From: Bacteroidota bacterium
GTDB taxonomy: Bacteria; Bacteroidota; Bacteroidia; UBA7662
Direction: 5' to 3'
Length of the DNA: 35,047 nucleotides
NCBI GenBank assembly: GCA_005799065.1
Contig: SYHW01000048.1
Coordinates: 1 to 35,047 of the forward strand
The notes under the pieces are model-generated. The model was given only the letters and a program-made list of their open reading frames with translations. It ran no database searches and was not told where the DNA came from. This document shows positions 18,504 through 26,105 of the stretch, piece after piece. The first letter of the stretch is position 1. Each line of letters begins with the position of its first letter. A program made the translations under genes and the position numbers.

Positions 18504-19241
18504 TTACCAAGGTAAAGATTCACCTAAATGAATGAAGGCACCTGTTGGCCCATTTTCATCAAGTGTACTTAAATCTACAATCGTTTTTACACCGTCTTCA
18601 ATAGACATTGGAGCATATTCACCACCTAAATCGGTTTTTACCCAACCCGGGTGTGCTGAATTTGCTTTAATTGGACTATCTTTTAATGCTTCGGCCAAAT
18701 GCAGTGTAAATTGATTTAATGCGGTTTTTGAAGAGTTATATGCCAATAGTTTTATTCCGTAAATGGGTGAATTTAAATCAGCGTGCAATGCCAAAGAGCC
18801 CATTATACTTGAAACATTTACTATTCTGCCAGCAGTTGATTTTTTTAACAATGGCAGTAGTTTTTGTGTAAGTGCTATTGGAGCAAAGTAGTTAATTTCA
18901 AAAGTCTGCTTTAATATATCCATTGATACTGTTTCAGTTGAATTGCCTGGCATAAATCCAGGAAAATCTAATTGAACACCCGCATTATTAACTAAAACAT
19001 CCAATTTGTCGAAATGCTCATTTATTGATTTTGAGAGACTATCAACATCATTATCATTCACCACATCTAATTGCATGCCCACAGCATGGACACCTTTTGA
19101 TTTTAACTTTTCTGCTGTTTCATTGCTCTTTTGTTGCGTTCGGGCGGCAACAATAACCGTGTAACCTTTGACCCCCAATTGGTATGCAGTTTCAAATCCT
19201 AGTCCTTTACTGGCTCCAGTAATAAGTGCTACTTTTTCCAT
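18504..19241 (-). CDS. SDR family NAD(P)-dependent oxidoreductase
   Basis: MEKVALITGASKGLGFETAYQLG, LVNNAGVQ, YNSSKTALNQFTLHLAEAL, NSAHPGWVKTDLGG. Confidence 0.95.
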   Translation of the reverse strand: MEKVALITGASKGLGFETAYQLGVKGYTVIVAARTQQKSNETAEKLKSKGVHAVGMQLDVVNDNDVDSLSKSINEHFDKLDVLVNNAGVQLDFPGFMPGNSTETVSMDILKQTFEINYFAPIALTQKLLPLLKKSTAGRIVNVSSIMGSLALHADLNSPIYGIKLLAYNSSKTALNQFTLHLAEALKDSPIKANSAHPGWVKTDLGGEYAPMSIEDGVKTIVDLSTLDENGPTGAFIHLGESLPW

Positions 19242-19309
19242 ATTTTTTTGTGTCAAAGATCATGGCTATATCTATATTTGTCAAGAGTATAACCCAATAG
19301 TACGATACA

Positions 19310-19325
19310 TACTTTTTAGAAAGTA
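19310..19325. promoter_or_regulatory. Inverted repeat TACTTT-ttag-AAAGTA in SDR/hxlR divergent intergenic region (candidate operator)
   Basis: Perfect 6-bp arms, upstream of the HxlR-family gene. Confidence 0.5.
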
Positions 19326-19348
19326 ATCAGTTTTTAATTCACACGCAT

Positions 19349-19690
19349 ATGCCTGATTTCATTTACAAAGGAAAGATTTATTACAATCCAGTTCAGTTAG
19401 TGATGGAGCAAATAGGAGGAACTTGGAAAGCGCCCATTCTCTGGCGATTAAAAGAGAACACGATGCGTTATGGGGAATTGAGAAAGGATATTCCCCGTAT
19501 TTCTGATAAAATGTTAACTACCCAACTAAGGGAACTCGAGGAAGATGGATATATTAACAGAAAGGTTTATGCAGTTGTTCCTCCAAAGACCGAGTACTCA
19601 TTGACTTTAAAGGGACAAGACATACTCAAGCTCATCACCACCATAAGGAATTATGGATTAAAAATGATTGAGCAACAGAATTTATCATAG
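19349..19690 (+). CDS. HxlR family winged-helix transcriptional regulator
   Basis: YNPVQLVMEQIGGTWKAPILWRLKENTMRYGELRKDIPRISDKMLTTQLRELEEDGYINRKVY. Confidence 0.93.
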   Translation: MPDFIYKGKIYYNPVQLVMEQIGGTWKAPILWRLKENTMRYGELRKDIPRISDKMLTTQLRELEEDGYINRKVYAVVPPKTEYSLTLKGQDILKLITTIRNYGLKMIEQQNLS

Positions 19691-19694
19691 GTAA

Positions 19695-19751
19695 CAAAAA
19701 AGGGTCATACTATCAAAGTATAACCCTTTTATCTTTTTATTTGCTCCCCCT
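19695..19751 (-). terminator. Terminator of tRNA-Asn plus tRNA 3' tail; right copy of the islet-flanking repeat
   Basis: caaaaaagggtcatactatcaaagtataacccttttatctttttatttgctccccct; hairpin AAAAGGGTtATACT...AGTATgACCCTTTT on the minus strand. Confidence 0.8.
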
Positions 19752-19817
19752 GCTGGACTTGAACCAGCGACCCTCTGATTAACAGTCAGATGCTCTAACC
19801 AACTGAGCTAAGGAGGA
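19744..19817 (-). tRNA. tRNA-Asn (anticodon GTT)
   Basis: Minus strand TCCTCCTTAGCTCAGTTGGTTAGAGCATCTGACTGTTAATCAGAGGGTCGCTGGTTCAAGTCCAGCAGGGGGAG; cloverleaf arms readable. Confidence 0.96.
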
Positions 19818-19857
19818 AGAACGCCTTGGAATTGGCTTAACTTATCCAAAAGGAGTG

Positions 19858-19889
19858 CAAATATAGCAAATTCGGTCAAAACCAACAAG
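19858..19889 (-). promoter_or_regulatory. Bacteroidetes-type promoter of tRNA-Asn (CTTG-N20-TATATTTG on minus strand)
   Basis: Plus: caaatata (19858-19865) and caag (19886-19889). Confidence 0.6.
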
Positions 19890-19941
19890 TACTCCTAAAT
19901 TTTTGGGCTCCTGCTATGTACAGATATCATACATTTGCATA

Positions 19942-20358
19942 ATGAGTGATGCTACCCCTAGGCTGCTGCGCGCGGCTTTGTTGTTTATTTCCTGCATGTT
20001 CATGCTGGCCTGCACCCCGGATGAAGGCCGTGGAGGCTATGCCCAAATCGCGGGTGTGGTGATGGTGCGCGATTGGAACTCCTCGTTATCCCTCATCCAA
20101 GACACCTTCCCGGCAATGGATGAACGCATATACCTTATTTACGGCGACGAAGGTGTGCCTGGCACAGATCAACGCACTTCTTTTGATGGGCGCTATCGAT
20201 TCGATCAACTGCATCCAGGCCATTATACGGTTTATGCCTATTCGGACCGAAAACCCACGCCCGACAATACTTCGTCGACCGAAGCGGTTGTCTTAAAGGT
20301 TCACCTCACCGAAAAACGTGCACAACATCGTGCAGACACCCTGTGGATTAACCGGTGA
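19942..20358 (+). CDS. Lipoprotein with carboxypeptidase-regulatory/CNA-B-like beta-sandwich
   Basis: LLFISCMFMLAC lipobox, TSFDGRYRFDQLHPGHYTVYAYSD. Confidence 0.75.
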   Translation: MSDATPRLLRAALLFISCMFMLACTPDEGRGGYAQIAGVVMVRDWNSSLSLIQDTFPAMDERIYLIYGDEGVPGTDQRTSFDGRYRFDQLHPGHYTVYAYSDRKPTPDNTSSTEAVVLKVHLTEKRAQHRADTLWINR

Positions 20359-20513
20359 AGATGTGCCAAACTGAGGATTTGATTTTTACCCTTCGAGTGT
20401 ACCCACTACTGGACCTGCTCTCTCCTCTGATCCCTCAAAAAGATCCTCTGAACACCGAAATGTTATTTTGAGCCCCCGAGAACGCCTAAACCCGTAAAGC
20501 ACACCGTACTGGC

Positions 20514-21428
20514 ATGCCCCTATTGAGCTTTGATGACCTAAAAATGAACCGCATCGCATTGGCGGATCTTCCTGTTCGGGCACAATTGATGCGGCGGGTA
20601 GACCGAAAGTTCAGAATTGGGGCCGAGCATTTGGACTTACTATTTCGGTTGATTGCACCTCACTACAGCCTGGTGCAGGCGGGCACACAAGATGCATCAC
20701 TCTATATCAATCGCTATTGGGATGGAATTGATAGGCCATTCTTTCATGCGCACCGGGTAAGGAAACCGCGCCGGTATAAATTCAGGCAACGCACTTATGC
20801 GGCAGACGGAATGAGTTTTTGGGAACTCAAAGAAAGGATGGCCACAGGCTACACGCGCAAAACAAGGCTCGAGGTAGAGCCATCCCTGCGCGATGAAGGG
20901 GCATCCCTGCATGATGGAGGGGCTCAAGTGGCCCTGAATCGATTATGGAATCGCGTGGGTATGGATCCACCGGCCGACCTGCAGCCGGCACTCGACATCC
21001 ACTATAAACGCCTCAGTTTTGTGCACAACAACGGGCATGAGCGGCTGACGCTCGACTATGACCTGTGCCTATCGAGACCTATCTTCAACGCTGGACAGGG
21101 TGAGGACACGCCCCAAACGTCGAGCTTATCCTTCCCTCCCACTGCATCGACCGAAGCCGCGCAAACATGGCTCTGCAGTCGGGACCTGTACATATTGGAG
21201 TTGAAACAGGATCGGCCCGGACCGAGCATACTCGACCCCCTCCGACAAAGCAGAAGATTGCAAGCCATCTCCTTCAGTAAATATTATATGGGGAATTTAT
21301 TGTGGCAAGCGCATGAACAGAATCATCAAGCGGTGCGGGCTATTCCGACCCGGATTGGTTATGGACGGGCCTGGACAATGAACCCTACTCATATACCCCT
21401 AGACAATGAACCCCATTCAATATCCTGA
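20514..21428 (+). CDS. Polyphosphate polymerase (VTC domain) protein
   Basis: RRVDRKFRI, RRYKFRQRTY, FWELKERMATGYTRKTRLEV, LYILELKQDRPGPSILDPLRQSRRLQAISFSKYYMG match the basic/acidic tunnel motifs of VTC domains. Confidence 0.82.
   Translation: MPLLSFDDLKMNRIALADLPVRAQLMRRVDRKFRIGAEHLDLLFRLIAPHYSLVQAGTQDASLYINRYWDGIDRPFFHAHRVRKPRRYKFRQRTYAADGMSFWELKERMATGYTRKTRLEVEPSLRDEGASLHDGGAQVALNRLWNRVGMDPPADLQPALDIHYKRLSFVHNNGHERLTLDYDLCLSRPIFNAGQGEDTPQTSSLSFPPTASTEAAQTWLCSRDLYILELKQDRPGPSILDPLRQSRRLQAISFSKYYMGNLLWQAHEQNHQAVRAIPTRIGYGRAWTMNPTHIPLDNEPHSIS
20881..20922 (+). repeat. In-frame tandem duplication, 21-bp unit x2, inside the VTC gene
   Basis: catccctgcgcgatgaagggg / catccctgcatgatggagggg encoding SLRDEGA/SLHDGGA. 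Confidence 0.85.
21373..21428 (+). repeat. Degenerate 28-bp duplication at the 3' end of the VTC gene
   Basis: ggacaatgaaccctactcatatacccct / agacaatgaaccccattcaatatcctga; unit not a multiple of 3. Confidence 0.7.
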
Positions 21429-21456
21429 GTAAACACTTAATCGCATCAAGAACAAT

Positions 21457-22026
21457 ATGCCTCACCTCATCGACTTCAATTTGCTCTTTCGCCTGGTGGT
21501 GGACCTGATTTCCGTTTGGCTCCTGGTGCGCTTCATCTACTACAGCATCTACAAAACCCGCGATTTGTTTTTCTCTTTGATTGTGACGAATCTCGTTATT
21601 TTCCTGCTTTCGTATGCACTCAACGGACATGAAATCTCGATGGGGGCTGCGTTCGGTTTGTTTGCCGTGTTTGGCATGCTCCGGTTTAGAACAGAGGACA
21701 TCAGCCTCAAGGACATGACCTACCTCTTTTTAAGCATTGCTTTGGGGGTCTTCAATGCTGTTGCGCAAACCAGCTTATGGGTGTTGCCGGTGGTGAGCGC
21801 CTCCATGCTGCTGGTGACTTTTCTGCTGGAAAGCAATTTACTCTACCACCGCGAAAGCGCGCGTGTTGTGAATTACGACCGAACTGATCTTCTGGCTGTG
21901 GGTCGCGAAGCGGAAATGCTGTTGGACCTTCAAACAAAAACCGGGCTGCCCGTACACCGGTTTCAGGTGATGCGCATCGATTTCCTGCGCGATACGGTTC
22001 AACTGCGGGTGTATTTCAAAGATTAA
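21457..22026 (+). CDS. DUF4956 family membrane protein
   Basis: Several TM segments; GAAFGLFAVFGMLRFRTEDISLKDMTYLFLSIALGVFNA is characteristic of DUF4956; follows the VTC gene. Confidence 0.88.
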   Translation: MPHLIDFNLLFRLVVDLISVWLLVRFIYYSIYKTRDLFFSLIVTNLVIFLLSYALNGHEISMGAAFGLFAVFGMLRFRTEDISLKDMTYLFLSIALGVFNAVAQTSLWVLPVVSASMLLVTFLLESNLLYHRESARVVNYDRTDLLAVGREAEMLLDLQTKTGLPVHRFQVMRIDFLRDTVQLRVYFKD

Positions 22027-22865
22027 TGCGGATGAATGGTGCGTTCAGTCTGATTCAACACCGCAGCTGGTTTGCCTTATGGCCAAACATGCGGCTGATC
22101 ATTTTTCGCTTCGTTTGCAGTTTCGTATTCATTTCCGCGCCAAAGTATCCCCTACAGGCGCAAGATCAGCATCCCGCTCTGTGGATCGAACACGGCTGGG
22201 AACAGAAAATGCCCCATGGTTTGAGGCTGTCTTTTACGCCAGAATTGAGGTTTCAGCCGGCCGATGCCGAACGGAATCGATCCATTTGGATGGGTGGGCA
22301 TTATTGGTGGGTAGAACGGCTACAGGCCGATTTGGCCCTGCAAAAGAAATGGAAGGGAGGAACACGTCTGCCGCAACTCTCTGTTTCTCTACTCGGGGCA
22401 GGTCGCACTATTTTTAGAAACCCGCAACAAGGTTTGGGTCCACGCCTCCGTTGGTATACCGACGTCCGGGTGCAATGGGAAGCGAAAAAATGGGAGGTAG
22501 GATATCGTCTGCGTTATCAACAGCAATTCAACGACTTCTCTTCGGCCAGTGCAACGAGTGCTGTTTCCTATCTCCGCCAAAAGTTGAGCCTACAATTCAG
22601 CTTATCGAAGCGTTGGCAAGTCGGGATTTCGGAGGATGTGTGGTTTCCGGTTGGGGGCAGTGTTGGATTATCTGAAATGTACCCCGATCACCGAAGATCA
22701 TCCCTCAGTTTTGGCTACAACCATAAGCGCGTTTCCTGGAACGTCGGCTTCACCCATGACCGTGCATTATGGGATGAAAACCGAGACCCTCAACTTTGGA
22801 TCCTACAAATCGGACGAAGCTGGAAACTGGCCGATCGAAAAAAATCTATCCAGTCTCCTGATTAG
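22026..22865 (+). CDS. DUF2490-like outer membrane protein
   Basis: LWIEHGWEQKMPHGLRLSFTPELRFQ..., YRLRYQQQFN, beta-barrel-like alternation; start overlaps the DUF4956 stop (TAATG). Confidence 0.75.
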   Translation: MRMNGAFSLIQHRSWFALWPNMRLIIFRFVCSFVFISAPKYPLQAQDQHPALWIEHGWEQKMPHGLRLSFTPELRFQPADAERNRSIWMGGHYWWVERLQADLALQKKWKGGTRLPQLSVSLLGAGRTIFRNPQQGLGPRLRWYTDVRVQWEAKKWEVGYRLRYQQQFNDFSSASATSAVSYLRQKLSLQFSLSKRWQVGISEDVWFPVGGSVGLSEMYPDHRRSSLSFGYNHKRVSWNVGFTHDRALWDENRDPQLWILQIGRSWKLADRKKSIQSPD

Positions 22866-24796
22866 GGACGGGTTGGGCGCATACAGCGTACTGAGAATCC
22901 GAACAAGCGGTTATTTGGATTGCGCTCTAAGGCAGCGCTGTTGAATGTGGCCTTGCGGTAATATAGATCGAGGGGCGTACCCGTGGGCTGGGATTGACTC
23001 CACCAGTAGGCGTCTTGCTGCACATTCACAAATCCGCCCGACGATGTATTGGTGCGGTAGCCTCCTGGGCGTCCGTTGAAGCCCTGGACATTGGTGGCAC
23101 CCGTGTTGGGGGCATTCCACAGCGCTGTCCCCGTTTGTTTGAGTGCACCTCCGGCCTGAGTCGGTCCACCCACAAAATTTTCGAGTGTGGTCCAATCGGC
23201 ATCGGTGGGCACGCGCCAACCGCATGGGCATACGTTGCGTGCATCTGCTGCTGCCAGGCCGTTATAAAGCTTGCCGTAAATCGTGTCATTGACCGCTTGG
23301 TTGTCGTAGTGAGACCAGGCTCCTCCGGCAGCCGCTGCCCATCCCGCTTGCGATGCAATCTGGGTGATGTTGTTTCCGTTACAGTATCGGGTCGTCCTGA
23401 GATTTTCCGTGAGCCAGTCCTGGGTTCCGATGGTCGTCCAGTTATACATATTGCTGTCCGTGTCATATACTTTCGTTTTGACTGGAATGGCCGTTGGGCT
23501 CGTGGCTACCCCCACACCATTTACGGCATAGGCCCAGGCGAAGAGGTTGCGGCCGTTTAACTCGCCCCGAATTCCCGGGGGGGTTTGCACATTATACAGA
23601 AATGTACCCCGATTAAATGGCCCCGGACCTCCTGGTGGATTCACCGGACCACTGGCCAAAGCCGGTGATGCATAAGCAATGGTATCCAAATAGAAGCCCT
23701 TTCCCGTGAGGGGGGCACCCCCGTCAGTGATGACGCGACCGAAGCATGGTACGATGTGGTGTCCGACATTGAAACCCACCGAGTCGATCACTACAGTAGG
23801 TAAAGAGGCCGCTTGGGTTACAAATTCTTCTTGATTTCCATATCCGGTACCAACCGAATTGACAGCGAAAGCCCTAGCATAGTATTGGGTGGAAGGGGAA
23901 AGGTTGGTTAAATCCACTGAGAATATGCCTAAACCGGTGCCGCTGAGGCGGTTGCTGTCGGTTGGGTAGACTGGTGTTCCGGCGGTATTCCAACACACAC
24001 CGCGCGCGGTGACGGGTGCCCCTCCATCACTGAGCACCTCGCCCCCACCGGGTGCTGTGGTGGACGTAGCATTGAGGATGGGGGTGGTGACCACCGTTGG
24101 AGTTGTGGTGCCGGTGGTGAAGCTGAGTTCCTGGCCATAACCCGTGCCCACCTGGCTCGTGGCATATGCCCGAACAAAATAGGTCGTATTGAGTGTGAGC
24201 CCCCACATTGTGCTCACAAAAGAACCCAATCCAGAGCCGTCTACAGTGGTGTCGTCGGCAATGCTCGCACCGGGCGTTGTTTTCCAACATATACCCTTAA
24301 CCGAAACTGGACCACTTCCCTCTGAAAGTACATCACCCCCCGACTGTGCGTCGGTGAGGTTGATGTTGAAGGGTGCTGTTGTTACGACTACGGGGAGGTT
24401 GTCGCCGATTAATGTCGTAAAACTCGATTCGATTCCATAGGAGGTACCTGCCGCTGAGGTCACGTATCCCCGAACGTAATAGCGGGTGCGCTCTACTAAT
24501 CCATTCATCCGAGCGGTGAAGGCGCCCAACCCAGCGCCATTTTGGGTGCTGTCGCGGTCGATGGTAGGGCCTGGCTGTGTCCACCAGCATACTCCGCGGG
24601 TTAGTATTTCTTGTCCCCCATCACTTTCCACCACGGCATTGCACAAAGCGGTGCGCGATTTGATTTCCGGAAAACCCGTGATGGAAATGACCGGAAGTAC
24701 TTTTTCCTTAACACAAGCCGTGGGCACGAGCATGAGGGGGCCTAGTAGGAGCAGGACAAGTAATAGGGCGGCATGGGAGGCGTAGGGCTTCTTCAT
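22862..24796 (-). CDS. Lipoprotein with about four Fn3-like repeats and a C-terminal FISUMP domain
   Basis: Repeated ...GGEVLSDGGAPVTARGVCWNT...GTGYG... modules; IGTQDWLTENLRTTRYCNGNNI, CPCGWRVPTDADWTTLENF, GFSVRCMRP. Confidence 0.88.
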   Translation of the reverse strand: MKKPYASHAALLLVLLLLGPLMLVPTACVKEKVLPVISITGFPEIKSRTALCNAVVESDGGQEILTRGVCWWTQPGPTIDRDSTQNGAGLGAFTARMNGLVERTRYYVRGYVTSAAGTSYGIESSFTTLIGDNLPVVVTTAPFNINLTDAQSGGDVLSEGSGPVSVKGICWKTTPGASIADDTTVDGSGLGSFVSTMWGLTLNTTYFVRAYATSQVGTGYGQELSFTTGTTTPTVVTTPILNATSTTAPGGGEVLSDGGAPVTARGVCWNTAGTPVYPTDSNRLSGTGLGIFSVDLTNLSPSTQYYARAFAVNSVGTGYGNQEEFVTQAASLPTVVIDSVGFNVGHHIVPCFGRVITDGGAPLTGKGFYLDTIAYASPALASGPVNPPGGPGPFNRGTFLYNVQTPPGIRGELNGRNLFAWAYAVNGVGVATSPTAIPVKTKVYDTDSNMYNWTTIGTQDWLTENLRTTRYCNGNNITQIASQAGWAAAAGGAWSHYDNQAVNDTIYGKLYNGLAAADARNVCPCGWRVPTDADWTTLENFVGGPTQAGGALKQTGTALWNAPNTGATNVQGFNGRPGGYRTNTSSGGFVNVQQDAYWWSQSQPTGTPLDLYYRKATFNSAALERNPNNRLFGFSVRCMRPTRP

Positions 24797-24836
24797 AGGG
24801 TGCGAAAAATACGGCACAATGTAACCTTTTTTTAGG

Positions 24837-25829
24837 TCAGGATAGCCATCTTTGGCCCAAAAGATGCTCGGCGATCTGAATGGCGTTGGTGGCCGCGCCC
24901 TTGCGCAGGTTGTCGGATACCACCCACATATTCAAGGTTCGGGGCTGGGATTCATCGCGTCTGAGGCGACCTACAAACACTTCATCGCGTCCTTCCGCAA
25001 ACAATGGCATAGGATACTGATTCTTTGAAGGATCGTCTTGCAAAACCACCCCTGGCGCCTGGGCCAACAGCGCGCGGACTTCATCGAGATCGAATTCTTG
25101 CTCAAATTCGACATTCACCGACTCGCTGTGCCCCCCCTGCACCGGCACCCGAACAGTGGTGGCCGTGAGGCGAATACGCTCGTCGCCCATAATTTTCACC
25201 GTTTCATTGGTCATCTTGAGTTCCTCTTTGGTGTAGCCATTGGGTTGAAATGCGTCGATATGCGGCAGGAGGTTGAGATCGATGCGATAGGGGTAAACCA
25301 TGGGGCCGTCGATCTTTTGGCGCTCATTCATCAGCTGTTCAACCGCTGCCGTTCCCGTACCGGTAACGCTTTGATAGGTACTCACCACCACCCTACGTAC
25401 CTGAAAGGCCTTATGCAAGGGGTTGAGGGCCACCACGAGTTGTATGGTGCTGCAGTTGGGGTTGGCAATCAAGCGGGTATTTACTTGGATGACATGGGCA
25501 TTCACCTCGGGCACCACCAGTGGAATGCCGCCCTGCATGCGCCAAGCCGACGAATTATCGATTACCCAGGCGCCCTGTTCTGCAAATTTCGGGCCCCATT
25601 CTAAGGATGGTTCCGACCCGGCTGAAAATAGAACCAGGCTGGGATTGGCGTTTAGGGCTTCTTGCAGGGTACATACAGGATATTCCTGCTTATTGAAAGA
25701 AATATTGCGGCCAATCGACCGCTCCGTGGCCACTGGTAGCAGGAAGGAAACAGGGAAATTTCGCTCTTCGAGCACCTTCAACATCGTGGATCCGACGAGT
25801 CCGGTTGCCCCAACAATACATACTTTCAT
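24837..25829 (-). CDS. asd: Aspartate-semialdehyde dehydrogenase
   Basis: MKVCIVGATGLVGSTMLKVLEERNFPV, ANPNCSTIQLVVALNPLHK, VPVQGGHSESVNVEF. Confidence 0.95.
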   Translation of the reverse strand: MKVCIVGATGLVGSTMLKVLEERNFPVSFLLPVATERSIGRNISFNKQEYPVCTLQEALNANPSLVLFSAGSEPSLEWGPKFAEQGAWVIDNSSAWRMQGGIPLVVPEVNAHVIQVNTRLIANPNCSTIQLVVALNPLHKAFQVRRVVVSTYQSVTGTGTAAVEQLMNERQKIDGPMVYPYRIDLNLLPHIDAFQPNGYTKEELKMTNETVKIMGDERIRLTATTVRVPVQGGHSESVNVEFEQEFDLDEVRALLAQAPGVVLQDDPSKNQYPMPLFAEGRDEVFVGRLRRDESQPRTLNMWVVSDNLRKGAATNAIQIAEHLLGQRWLS

Positions 25830-25845
25830 TTGACTTGGCTTAATG

Positions 25846-25993
25846 CAGGGTTTGTTTGGGATGAATCAGGGTTTGTTTGGGATGAATCAGGGTTTGTTTG
25901 GGATGAATCAGGGTTTGTTTGGGATGAATCAGGGTTTGTTTGGGATGAATCAGGGTTTGTTTGGGATGAATCAGGGTTGAATCAGGGTTGATG
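25846..25993 (-). repeat. Tandem repeat: six perfect 21-bp copies plus two 11-bp truncated copies, in the asd 5' leader
   Basis: cagggtttgtttgggatgaat at 25846, 25867, 25888, 25909, 25930, 25951; then cagggttgaat and cagggttgatg. Confidence 0.97.
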
Positions 25994-26011
25994 TGGGGTT
26001 AATTGGGCTTG

Positions 26012-26019
26012 CAAAAATA
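26012..26019 (-). promoter_or_regulatory. Candidate asd -7 element (TATTTTTG on minus strand)
   Basis: Plus caaaaata; lies upstream of the repeat array relative to asd. No clear -33 element. Confidence 0.45.
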
Positions 26020-26062
26020 GCGAATGATAAAATGTACGGATTGCGCAAAACGAGTTAAAAAA

Positions 26063-26095
26063 CGACGAAATAACGTCGATTTCGTTTGTCTTTTT
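26063..26095 (+). promoter_or_regulatory. Mutually exclusive hairpins followed by T-rich tract, upstream of the LTD gene
   Basis: Hairpin A CGACG-aaataa-CGTCG (26063-26078); hairpin B ACGAAAT-aacgtcg-ATTTCGT (26065-26085); then ttgtctttttt. Confidence 0.5.
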
Positions 26096-26105
26096 TGCTG
26101 TCGCT

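Noticed and set aside
25846-25993. CRISPR array interpretation of the asd leader repeats
   Set aside because: Units are contiguous 21-mers with no spacers and no cas genes nearby.
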